42,547 bases of DNA from Candidatus Eiseniibacteriota bacterium (lineage in GTDB: Bacteria > Eisenbacteria > RBG-16-71-46 > SZUA-252). Shown here in pieces: positions 34,454-41,751 of this stretch. A program made the position numbers and the translations under genes. Within the stretch, counting starts at the first letter, position 1. Every line of letters starts with the position of its first letter. Location: NCBI GenBank assembly GCA_005893165.1, contig VBOR01000036.1:1-42547 (forward strand). The letters are read 5' to 3'. A model generated the notes under the pieces. It did no database searches. It was not told where the DNA came from and saw nothing but the letters and a program-made list of their open reading frames with translations.

Positions 34454-36631
34454 ATGAAGCGCTCGATGGCTCGCTTGCTGGCCTATCTGTCCTGCGTCGT
34501 GCTTTGCGCCCTGGTCGGCTCCGTGGCTCAGTTCAGCCTGGCCTACGCGAACAGCGCCCCCGTGCTGAACCCGATCGCCGATCAAGCGGTGGAGCGCGGC
34601 GGTGAGATTTCGATCGAGATCGACGCCTCCGATCCGGACGGCGATCCCGTGACCATCACGCCGGGCGTACTGCCCTCGTATGGATACTTCGAGGACATGG
34701 GGGGCGGCATCGCGTATCTGACGGTCATGCCTCCGGCGAGCGAGCCGCCGACGATCATGGAAGTCACGATGACGGCCTCGGACGGTCAGCTCTCCTCGTC
34801 CCAGACCTTCATGCTCAAGGTGTATCCGGCCGGAAACCCGAACGCGCCCTCCATGGCGGCGGTCTCGGATCCGACGGTCGCGGAAGGGCAGACGTCGAGC
34901 GTCACGGTATCGGCGACCGACGCGGATCAGAATACGGTCTCTCTGAGCGCATCGCTTCCGGCGTTCGCTTCCATGACGCAGACGGGAAGCGATCCCGGCT
35001 CCGCCTCCGGACGCCTGGACCTCGCTCCCGGCTACTGCGCGGCCGGCAGCTACGCCGCCAGCGTCACCGCTTCGGACGGCGCCTGGACGGATACGAAGAA
35101 CTTCACGATCTATGTCACGGATACGAATCGCCCGCCTACCTGGTCCGTTCCGGGCGGCGGCTACGTCATGGCGTTGAACGAAGCGTCGTCCGCGAATCTG
35201 ACCGTGACCGCGTCCGATCCCGATCAGGCGTGCGGATCGGCGGCTCCGTCGCTGTCCCTCGTCAGCGCGCCGTCGTCGCTCACCGTCACGCTGACCGGTC
35301 TGGGCGGCGGCTCGGGTCAGCTTCACGTCGCGGGCGGCTACGATGCGGCCGGAACCTATCAGGTCACGCTGCGCGCCAGCGACGCGACGAACCCTTCGCT
35401 GACCGCGGACGTTTCCGTCCAGGTCACGGTTCAGAACGTGAACCGCGCGCCGGTGGCTTCGGCGGGCGGCCCCTATGCCGGCGTGACGGCCGTGGAGGTG
35501 AGCATGAGCGGTTCGGGATCCTCGGACCCCGACGGCGACGCGCTCTCCTACGCCTGGGCGTTCGGTGACGGCTATACCGGCACCGGGCTCACGACGAGTC
35601 ATGCCTATGCCGCGGGCGGCACGTTCAACGTGTGCCTCACCGTGACGGACAACGGCACCCCCAACATGAGTCAGACCCAGTGCACGACCGCGAGCGTGCA
35701 GCACGTGAACCGTGCGCCCGTCGCGTCGGCGGGCGGACCCTATACCGGGCTTGCCGGCGCGGCGCTCACGGTGAGCAGCGCCGGATCCTCGGATCCCGAC
35801 GGCGATCTCATCACGTGCGCGTGGACCTTCGGCGACGGCGGGACGGGCGCCGGGGCCGCGCCGGGCCACACCTATGCGGCCGCGGGCACGTACACCGTGA
35901 GCGTCGTGGTGACCGACGTCGGCACTCCGAGCATGAGCGATACGAGCGCCACCACCGCGACGATCGCGGACATCCGTCCCTCCACGTTCCCGGCCGTGGT
36001 CGCCTGCACCAAGTTCAAGGTCCAGCTGAACGCGGAGGGCCTGTTCCATGCGTTCCGGATCGAGCCCATGCGCGGGAGCTTCGTCGTGAGAGACATGAAT
36101 CTCACGTCCGTGGTCATGAAGAACGGCGCGCTCCAGGCGTCCGCCGCCTACTGCTGCCTCACGAGGGATGTCGAGCGCGAACGCAGCGGGAGAATGGTGG
36201 TCCAGGCGTACTTCACCAGCGCCTCCCTGCGGCCGCTCTTTGCGTCCGCCCCCGTGGGAAGGAGCATGGTCACCGTGACCGTCGAGGGAACGCTCGCGAC
36301 GGGAGGCAAGGTCGTGGGTGACGTCACGTTCCAGATCAAGAAGGAGGCCGAGGGCAGCCAGAGCGTCTCGGTATCTCCGAACCCGTTCAATCCGCAGGCC
36401 ACGATGAGCCTGTACCTGCCGGAACGCGGTTCCGCCCGGGTGAGGCTTTACGACGCCAGTGGGCGGCTCGTCCGGACGCTGATGGACGAGTCGGACGCCG
36501 CGGCGGGCTACCATGCCCTGACGCTCGACGGCCGGAGCTCCACCGGCGCGAAGCTGGCGTCGGGCGTCTACTACTATCGTGTCGAGACGAGCGCAGGGAT
36601 GGCGAGAGGGCAGTGCGTGATCATGAAGTAA
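34454..36631 (+). CDS. Secreted PKD/cadherin-like repeat protein with type IX-like sorting tail
   Basis: A 725-aa protein with AAGGAG eight bases before ATG. Signal peptide to about residue 34 (SVAQFSLAYANS). Three cadherin-like/putative Ig domains (PVLNPIADQAVERGGEISI; VAEGQTSSVTVSATDAD; RPPTWSVPGGGYV) are followed by two PKD domains (NRAPVASAGGPYAG…SSDPDGDALSYAWAFGDG; NRAPVASAGGPYTG…GSSDPDGDLITCAWTFGDGG). Next comes a region of about 115 residues with a Cys pair (AAYCCLTRD). The last 80 residues are a classical sorting domain (VSVSPNPFNPQATMSLYL, ARVRLYDASGRLVRTL, KLASGVYYYRVET). It should be displayed on the surface. Ligand and function are unknown. A strong terminator follows. Confidence 0.8.
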   Translation: MKRSMARLLAYLSCVVLCALVGSVAQFSLAYANSAPVLNPIADQAVERGGEISIEIDASDPDGDPVTITPGVLPSYGYFEDMGGGIAYLTVMPPASEPPTIMEVTMTASDGQLSSSQTFMLKVYPAGNPNAPSMAAVSDPTVAEGQTSSVTVSATDADQNTVSLSASLPAFASMTQTGSDPGSASGRLDLAPGYCAAGSYAASVTASDGAWTDTKNFTIYVTDTNRPPTWSVPGGGYVMALNEASSANLTVTASDPDQACGSAAPSLSLVSAPSSLTVTLTGLGGGSGQLHVAGGYDAAGTYQVTLRASDATNPSLTADVSVQVTVQNVNRAPVASAGGPYAGVTAVEVSMSGSGSSDPDGDALSYAWAFGDGYTGTGLTTSHAYAAGGTFNVCLTVTDNGTPNMSQTQCTTASVQHVNRAPVASAGGPYTGLAGAALTVSSAGSSDPDGDLITCAWTFGDGGTGAGAAPGHTYAAAGTYTVSVVVTDVGTPSMSDTSATTATIADIRPSTFPAVVACTKFKVQLNAEGLFHAFRIEPMRGSFVVRDMNLTSVVMKNGALQASAAYCCLTRDVERERSGRMVVQAYFTSASLRPLFASAPVGRSMVTVTVEGTLATGGKVVGDVTFQIKKEAEGSQSVSVSPNPFNPQATMSLYLPERGSARVRLYDASGRLVRTLMDESDAAAGYHALTLDGRSSTGAKLASGVYYYRVETSAGMARGQCVIMK

Positions 36632-36656
36632 CGCGCGGTCCAGAGACTCCATTCGA

Positions 36657-36685
36657 GGCCCCGGCGACAACGCCGGGGCCTTTCT
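36657..36685 (+). terminator. Rho-independent-type terminator
   Basis: A perfect 10-bp stem, GGCCCCGGCG (36657-36666) and CGCCGGGGCC (36671-36680) around ACAA, followed by TTTCT. It lies 26 bases after the stop of the PKD protein gene. The T tract is short but the stem is very strong. The next promoter overlaps its right side. Confidence 0.8.
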
Positions 36686-36693
36686 GCTATAAT
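36664..36693 (+). promoter_or_regulatory. Extended -10 promoter for the sulfur-carrier operon
   Basis: TGCTATAAT at 36685-36693 is a perfect TATAAT with the extended TG. A -35 candidate GCGACA (36664-36669, 4 of 6) lies 18 bp upstream inside the terminator stem and loop. The predicted start is six or seven bases downstream, at or next to A36700 of an ATG. It is the only good promoter before the cysteine synthase gene at 36964. Confidence 0.65.
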
Positions 36694-36699
36694 GTGCGG

Positions 36700-36822
36700 A
36701 TGCACGAGCACCGGAAGCCCGCTTCGACGCATCCCAAGCGCATGGTTCCTCGCGAGATGGACGTCCTGAGGTCCATCCTCCCCCGGAATTGTATTTGTAG
36801 TCCGCGGATCCGCCCGGCCTAG
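36700..36822 (+). CDS. Possible leaderless 40-codon leader ORF with Cys-Ile-Cys
   Basis: The ATG at 36700 coincides with the predicted transcription start of the TGCTATAAT promoter, as in leaderless messages. It encodes 40 residues, begins MHEHRKPAS, is rich in Arg and Pro, and near the end has RNCICSPRI with two Cys codons (TGT ATT TGT). It resembles no family I know. Its place, 142 bp upstream of a cysteine synthase operon, fits a cysteine-sensing leader peptide like those of mycobacterial cysteine genes, but I see no clear terminator between 36823 and 36963. The whole gap 36632-36963 holds only the terminator, promoter, this ORF and an unexplained spacer. Chance ORF is the alternative. Confidence 0.35.
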   Translation: MHEHRKPASTHPKRMVPREMDVLRSILPRNCICSPRIRPA

Positions 36823-36963
36823 TCACCGGCCCGGCTCGATCCGCTCTCCGTAGCTCGTTTCCCGAAGACAAGAGCTCGATTCCGATCGGCGCGTCCTCCG
36901 GCCGGCGCCGGTACCTCCCTGAGGGATTTCATCCATGCCACACCTGTATCTGGGGCAGAAAAG

Positions 36964-37944
36964 GTGAAGCGGTCGCTCTTCCAGGCGCGCGAGCACGCCT
37001 TCTCGATGGGGCGCGCGCGGGTTTCGGGCGCGACCTCGGTGCTCCATCTCATCGGTGGAACGCCGCTCCTCCGCCTCAGGCGGCTCGGAGCGGAGGTTCG
37101 CGGGGCGGAGATCTACGCGAAGGCCGAGTGGAAGAACCCCGGCGGCTCGGTCAAGGATCGCCCTGCGCTCGCGATGATCGAGCAGGCGGAGCAAAGCGGC
37201 GCGCTCACCCCGAAGAAGGCGATCCTCGACGCCACGTCGGGAAACACGGGGATCGCGTATGGAATGATCGGAGCCGTGAAGGGCTACCGGGTGACGCTGT
37301 GCCTTCCGGAGAACGCGAGTCCCGAGCGGATCCGAACCCTGCACGCGTACGGCGTGGACCTGAGGCTCACGAGCGCGCTGGAGGGGAGCGACGGGGCAAT
37401 CCTGGAATCTCGGAAGATCGCCGCTCGCGAAGGGGACCGATATTTCTACCCGGATCAGTACTCGAACCCGGCCAACTGGCGGGCGCACTACCGCACCACC
37501 GCCGTGGAGATCCTGGACCAGACCGGCGGACGCATCACGCACTTCGTCGCCGGCATCGGCACGTCGGGAACGCTCATGGGCGTCGCCCGGAGGCTCCGGG
37601 AGGAGATCCCCTCGGTGCGGATCGTCGCCATCGAGCCGGATTCGCCCTTTCATGGGCTCGAGGGACTGAAGCACATGGGATCCGCCATCGTGCCCGCGAT
37701 CTTCGATCCCAGGGTGCCGGACGAGCGCCGCGGCGTCCCTACCGAGGCTGCTTACCGGATGGTCCGCCGGGTGGCGAGGGAGGAGGGGCTCCTGATCGGG
37801 ATCTCTTCCGGCGCGGCCCTGCACGGTGCGCTGGAGGTGGCACGCGAGGCGCTCGCCGCGGGAGAGACGCCGCGCATCGTGACCGTCCTGCCGGATGGCG
37901 GAGAGCGCTACCTGAGCGAGCGGTTCTGGGAGGACCGGCCATGA
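36964..37944 (+). CDS. cysM: Cysteine synthase family PLP enzyme (CysM/CysK-like)
   Basis: A 326-aa fold-type II PLP enzyme. IGGTPLLRL opens the domain. NPGGSVKDRP carries the PLP lysine, Lys64. TSGNTG (91-96) binds the substrate carboxylate, GTSGT (199-203) binds the PLP phosphate, and GISSGAALHG is the C-terminal conserved block. It should replace the O-acetyl or O-phospho group of an activated serine with sulfide or a carrier thiocarboxylate. The sequence alone does not say which, so the CysM name rests on the neighbours. GTG 36964 overlaps a short upstream frame as GTGA; no strong Shine-Dalgarno. Its stop overlaps the JAMM gene start as ATGA, so the genes are translationally coupled. A role in cysteine formation with the carrier operon is inferred. 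Confidence 0.85.
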   Translation: MKRSLFQAREHAFSMGRARVSGATSVLHLIGGTPLLRLRRLGAEVRGAEIYAKAEWKNPGGSVKDRPALAMIEQAEQSGALTPKKAILDATSGNTGIAYGMIGAVKGYRVTLCLPENASPERIRTLHAYGVDLRLTSALEGSDGAILESRKIAAREGDRYFYPDQYSNPANWRAHYRTTAVEILDQTGGRITHFVAGIGTSGTLMGVARRLREEIPSVRIVAIEPDSPFHGLEGLKHMGSAIVPAIFDPRVPDERRGVPTEAAYRMVRRVAREEGLLIGISSGAALHGALEVAREALAAGETPRIVTVLPDGGERYLSERFWEDRP

Positions 37945-38363
37945 TCCGGATTCCCAGGGGCGTGCTCGAGGAGATCCGGGCCCGGGGTGCGAAGGCGTAC
38001 CCCGAGGAATGCTGCGGAGCGCTGGTCGGGCAGACGACGGAGCGCGGAGAGAAGACGGTGCTTCTCACGAAGCATCTCGAAAACCGTCACCCGGGCGGGC
38101 GCAAGCGTCGCTACTTCGTGGGGCCGGATGCCTACCGCGAGGCCGAGTCCTGGGCGCGACGCCACGGGCTCGACGTGGTGGGGATCTACCACTCGCACCC
38201 CGATCATTCGGCCCGCCCGTCGGAGTACGACCGCGAGCATGCATGGCCCTGGTATTCCTACCTGATCCTGAGTGTGGAGCGCGGCACGCCGGCCGGCCTG
38301 GCGTCGTGGGTGCTGAGGGACGACCGAAACCGTTTCGATCCGGAGGAACTGGAATGCACGTGA
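37941..38363 (+). CDS. JAMM (M67/Mec-like) zinc metallopeptidase
   Basis: A 140-aa single-domain protein. All JAMM residues are present: Glu23 in PEECCG, then HSHPDHSARPSEYD, which is exactly H-x-H-x7-S-x2-D (His84, His86, Ser94, Asp97). Length and layout match Mec of Mycobacterium, which releases cysteine from the carboxyl end of CysO, and other prokaryotic JAB peptidases that cut after ubiquitin-like diglycines. Start ATG overlaps the cysteine synthase stop by four bases. The end overlaps the next start by ten bases (ATG 38354, stop 38361-38363). This tight coupling ties it to the carrier fusion. It could release cysteine from the carrier, cleave the carrier from its fused E1, or both. Confidence 0.9.
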   Translation: MIRIPRGVLEEIRARGAKAYPEECCGALVGQTTERGEKTVLLTKHLENRHPGGRKRRYFVGPDAYREAESWARRHGLDVVGIYHSHPDHSARPSEYDREHAWPWYSYLILSVERGTPAGLASWVLRDDRNRFDPEELECT

Positions 38364-39823
38364 AGATCTTGATCCCGACCCCGCTCCGAAGCTTTGTCGG
38401 CGGGGCCCGAGAAGTGGAAGTCGAAGCCCGCACCGTGGGGGACGCGCTGCAGAGCCTCATCGAGCGCCATGCGCAGCTGAAGAAGCACCTCTACGGGGAA
38501 GACGGCAAGCTGCGCTCCTTCGTGAACGTGTATGTGAACGACGAGGACGTACGCTACCTGAAGCAGGCGGACACGCCTCTCGGCGAACGGGACGTGCTGA
38601 GCATCGTCCCCTCCGTGGCGGGCGGGATCGAGCCCGCGGTCCCGAAGACGGCGCCTCCCGCTCCTCCCACCTCCGCGTCGCCGCTTCCCCTCTCCGCCGA
38701 GGAGATCCGGCGCTACAGCCGCCATCTCATCATGCCGGAGGTGGGAATGAAGGGTCAGGTGAAGCTCAAGAACGCGAGCGTGCTCCTGATCGGCGCGGGC
38801 GGACTCGGCTCTCCGCTCGCCCTCTATCTTGCGGCGGCGGGCGTCGGAAGGATCGGGATCGTGGACTTCGACGTGGTGGATGAATCGAACCTCCAGAGGC
38901 AGCTCCTCCACGGCACCTCCGACGTGGGCCGGCCCAAGCTCGAGTCGGCGCGCGCGCGGCTGCGTGAGGTGAACCCACTGATCCGGATCGAGACCCACGA
39001 GGCCCGGCTCACCTCCGAGAACGCGCTCGAGCTGTTTCGCGCCTACGACATCGTCGCCGACGGCACGGACAATTTCCCGACCCGCTACCTCGTGAACGAC
39101 GCGTGCGTGCTCACCGGGAAGCCCAACGTGTACGGGAGCATCTTCCGCTTCGAGGGGCAGGCGTCGGTCTTCGCGACCGTGGAGGGCCCGTGCTACCGGT
39201 GCCTCTATCCGGAGCCGCCGCCGGCCGGACTCGTTCCGTCCTGCGCGGAGGGAGGAGTCCTCGGCGTGCTGCCCGGGATCGTGGGCTCGATCCAGGCGTG
39301 CGAGGTCTTGAAGCTGATCCTGGGGGAAGGGACTCCGCTCGTGGGAAGACTCCTCCTCTTCGACGCCCTCGCGATGAACTTCCGCACCCTCAAGCTGAGA
39401 AGAGACCCGAGCTGTCCGGTGTGCGGTCCGAACGCCACGATCCGGAAGCTGATCGACTACGAGGCGTTCTGCGGCATCGAGGCGGAGATCGGCCCGGGCA
39501 CGGGTGAGTTCGAGCTCACGCCCTCCGAATTGAAGAAGAAGATCGATCGCGGGGAGGACCTGGTGCTCCTGGACGTCCGTGAGCCGCAGGAGTGGGACAT
39601 CTCGCGAATCGAGAACGCCAGGCTGATTCCGCTCGGCCGTCTTCCCTACGCTCTGGGGGAGCTCAGCACGGCCGACGAGATCGTCGCCTTCTGCCGCTCC
39701 GGCGTGCGCAGCCGCAAGGCGCTCCAGCTTCTTCGCGAGGCCGGATTCCGGAAGGTCCACAACCTCTCGGGTGGAATCAACGCCTGGGCGGAGAAGGTGG
39801 ACGCGTCCGTGCCGAGGTACTGA
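38354..39823 (+). CDS. Fusion: MoaD/CysO-like sulfur carrier + MoeB-like E1 + rhodanese
   Basis: A 489-aa protein. Residues 1-91 are a ubiquitin-like carrier (MHVKILIPTPLRSFVGG, YVNDEDVRYL, DVLSIVPSVAGG) with diglycine at 90-91. About 20 Pro/Ala-rich residues follow, then a MoeB/ThiF-type E1 from 113: RRYSRHLIMPEVG, nucleotide loop GAGGLG (147-152), Asp173, NLQRQ (179-183), Asp239 in TDNF. A zinc site is formed by Cys280/Cys283 and Cys354/Cys357, with Cys297 in SCAEGGVLG. Rhodanese from about 385: LLDVREPQEWD and the active loop CRSGVRS with Cys447. The E1 would adenylate the carrier C-terminus and the rhodanese would supply persulfide sulfur, giving a thiocarboxylate for cysteine synthase. 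The diglycine is internal, so a cut is needed first. Start overlaps the JAMM gene. A molybdopterin or thiamine role is possible, but no such genes are nearby. Confidence 0.9.
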   Translation: MHVKILIPTPLRSFVGGAREVEVEARTVGDALQSLIERHAQLKKHLYGEDGKLRSFVNVYVNDEDVRYLKQADTPLGERDVLSIVPSVAGGIEPAVPKTAPPAPPTSASPLPLSAEEIRRYSRHLIMPEVGMKGQVKLKNASVLLIGAGGLGSPLALYLAAAGVGRIGIVDFDVVDESNLQRQLLHGTSDVGRPKLESARARLREVNPLIRIETHEARLTSENALELFRAYDIVADGTDNFPTRYLVNDACVLTGKPNVYGSIFRFEGQASVFATVEGPCYRCLYPEPPPAGLVPSCAEGGVLGVLPGIVGSIQACEVLKLILGEGTPLVGRLLLFDALAMNFRTLKLRRDPSCPVCGPNATIRKLIDYEAFCGIEAEIGPGTGEFELTPSELKKKIDRGEDLVLLDVREPQEWDISRIENARLIPLGRLPYALGELSTADEIVAFCRSGVRSRKALQLLREAGFRKVHNLSGGINAWAEKVDASVPRY

Positions 39824-39844
39824 GCCGGGCACCGGCCGTCGAAG

Positions 39845-39872
39845 TTGCGCCGCACTCCATTTGCGCTAAGAT
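39845..39872 (+). promoter_or_regulatory. Possible promoter of the S8 peptidase gene
   Basis: TTGCGC (39845-39850) and TAAGAT (39867-39872), 16 bp apart, match 3 and 4 of 6. Transcription would start about four bases before ATG 39883, a near-leaderless arrangement consistent with the lack of a Shine-Dalgarno there. The match is weak. Confidence 0.3.
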
Positions 39873-39882
39873 CGCGCCCGGT

Positions 39883-41685
39883 ATGGGAAGACCGGGCACA
39901 GGATGGGGATGGGTCGCGGCGGGGCTGGTGGTCCTGATCGTGCCGTTTCTCGCGACACCCGGCTCCGCCTTCGCGGACGGGAAGAAGATCATCACGCGCG
40001 CGGCGGATCTGCCTCGCCTCAACTTCCGCGGCCCGAAGAATGCCGACTACCTGACGGTCTCTCCGGATGACTTCGCCCCGCTCGCGGCCGCGGTGCGCGA
40101 CCACATCGAAGGAATCTTCCGGGACGACTACATCGCCGATTGGGCGACCCTCAAGGACCTCCACACGATCCTGGCGCATCTCGACCTCCTCGAGGGGAAC
40201 GACCGGGCCGTGCTCGAGCACGTGAGCGTCGCCCGGCGGCTCGAGAGGAAGACCGACGAGAAGCTCCTCGGAATCACCTTCTATAGCGAGATCATCGCCA
40301 AATCCCGGAAGGGCGCGGGCTCGGGATCCGGCGATACCTTTCTCCAAGTGCTTCGATACAACCTCAGGGAAACCCTGGCGGCGATGCCCTGGGACGAGGT
40401 GCGCCAGGCGATCGTCAAGGACCGTGCCCTCCTCGAGCTTTCGGACGAGCATCACATTCCGCCCTGGGTCCGCACCCAGGCCTCGGCCCAGCCTTCGGAC
40501 GGCGGCGCGATCTCGCTCGAATACGCAAACGAGCTGATCTTCGACCGCGTGCTTCTTCGTCTCATCGTGCCCCTGAAGAGCGAGTTCGTGCAGGCGCTCG
40601 ATCGTTACGCCTCCGCGCACCGGACCGAGGACCCCGCGTCGGCGGGTCCGGTGAATATCTGGAGATCGCGATCCGTCTCCCTTCCCGCCGGAGAGAAGCT
40701 TGCCGCCGTCGTCGTGGCCATCTGGGACTCGGGCGTGGACACCTCGGTCTTTCCGGATCGTCTCTTCGTGAACCGTCGCGAGAAGGTCAACGGCAAGGAC
40801 AATGACGGAAACGGTTTCGTCGGCGACGTGCACGGGATCGGATTCCGGTTCGACGGCTCGAAGACCCCGGAGCTCTATTTCCCGATCGACGAGAACGACA
40901 AGCGGCTGCTCCAGGCCCAGCGCGCGCGGGCGCGCGGAGCCTCCGATTTCTATTCCGGCGCCGACACCCCCGAAGCGCGCGCCTACCGGCGCGGGGTGGA
41001 GGAGGGGGCCGATTCCCTGTACTCGGACGAGACCGGGTCGAGGCTCCGGAGTCACACGCACGGCACCGAAGTGGCCGACATCGCGCTCGCGGGAAATCCC
41101 GCCGCCCGGCTCCTGGTCGTGCGGCAAAGCTTCCGGGACGAGGACGGGAGCGCGTCGGTCCAGAGCATCCAGTGGTGGCGGCAGTTCGCCCTCAACGCGC
41201 TCGCGATCGTCCAGTACTGCAAGACCCATGGCGTGCGCGTCGTGAACATGAGCTGGACGCTCTCCCCGCCCCAATGGGGCGCTCTGGGAATCCAGGCGGA
41301 CGAGGCGGACCGGTGGGCGCGCGAGTGCTTCACGGTTGTCAAGCGGGGGCTGACCGCGGCCATCCAGCAAGACCGTGACCCTCTATGCCAACGGGAAGTC
41401 GCTCGAGGCCCGCATCCCCGGGGGGGAGCTGATGACGGTGTCGGGCACCTCGCTCGCCGCTCCCCAGGTGACGAATCTCGCGGCGAAGCTGTTCGCGATC
41501 GATCCTTCGCTCAAGGTATCGGAGGTCATCGGCCTGATCCGGCAGGGGGCGAGCCAGAGCCCGGATGGGACCATCTCCCTGATCAATCCCAAACGCTCGG
41601 TCGTCCTGCTCGCGATCCAAAAGGACAGGAAGGGGCGGATGTGACCGGATCACACCGGCCGGAGCATCCGTTTACGAACGCGTAG
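39883..41685 (+). CDS. Exported S8 (subtilisin-like) peptidase, frame broken before the catalytic Ser
   Basis: ATG 39883 opens a signal peptide (WVAAGLVVLIVPFLATPGSA). Residues 30-250 are a helical pro-region or N-domain without recognised motifs. The S8 domain has catalytic Asp282 in AIWDSGVDT, a large acidic insert, His393 in SHTHGTEVADIAL, and the VVNMSWTLS strand. Homology ends at LTAAIQ near codon 496 (about 41370). Beyond that the frame reads as shadow sequence to a stop at 41685. The next S8 segment, with the oxyanion Asn and about 50-60 residues, is missing. The Ser-containing end resumes in another frame (next entry). As assembled it cannot be active. It lies 59 bp downstream of the carrier fusion; no functional link is evident. 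Confidence 0.7.
   Translation: MGRPGTGWGWVAAGLVVLIVPFLATPGSAFADGKKIITRAADLPRLNFRGPKNADYLTVSPDDFAPLAAAVRDHIEGIFRDDYIADWATLKDLHTILAHLDLLEGNDRAVLEHVSVARRLERKTDEKLLGITFYSEIIAKSRKGAGSGSGDTFLQVLRYNLRETLAAMPWDEVRQAIVKDRALLELSDEHHIPPWVRTQASAQPSDGGAISLEYANELIFDRVLLRLIVPLKSEFVQALDRYASAHRTEDPASAGPVNIWRSRSVSLPAGEKLAAVVVAIWDSGVDTSVFPDRLFVNRREKVNGKDNDGNGFVGDVHGIGFRFDGSKTPELYFPIDENDKRLLQAQRARARGASDFYSGADTPEARAYRRGVEEGADSLYSDETGSRLRSHTHGTEVADIALAGNPAARLLVVRQSFRDEDGSASVQSIQWWRQFALNALAIVQYCKTHGVRVVNMSWTLSPPQWGALGIQADEADRWARECFTVVKRGLTAAIQQDRDPLCQREVARGPHPRGGADDGVGHLARRSPGDESRGEAVRDRSFAQGIGGHRPDPAGGEPEPGWDHLPDQSQTLGRPARDPKGQEGADVTGSHRPEHPFTNA
41375..41644 (+). pseudogene. C-terminal part of the broken S8 peptidase, with catalytic Ser
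   Basis: An 89-codon frame that continues the preceding gene: LYANGKSLEARIPGGELM, then VSGTSLAAPQV with the nucleophile Ser26, then NLAAKLFAIDPSLKVSEVIG as in the S8 C-terminus. GTG 41375 is just the first start codon after the break and there is no ribosome site. Together with the Asp and His in the upstream frame it completes the S8 triad. The intact gene should encode roughly 640 residues. Confidence 0.65.
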
Positions 41686-41751
41686 GAATCGACTGCGACC
41701 CTGTGCGTCGTTTCGCGGTCTTGCCAGGGCCCTGTCCTGAGGAGCGTTGTC

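Noticed and set aside
34010-36871. 953-codon minus-strand open frame with His/Arg/Gly repeats
   Set aside because: It is antisense to the PKD protein gene, and its repeats mirror the PKD repeats; no domain or signal is present.
36823-36963. Attenuator or riboswitch between the leader ORF and cysteine synthase
   Set aside because: Only short weak stems (for example AGCTC/GAGCT) and no T tract could be found by eye; folding is needed before claiming one.
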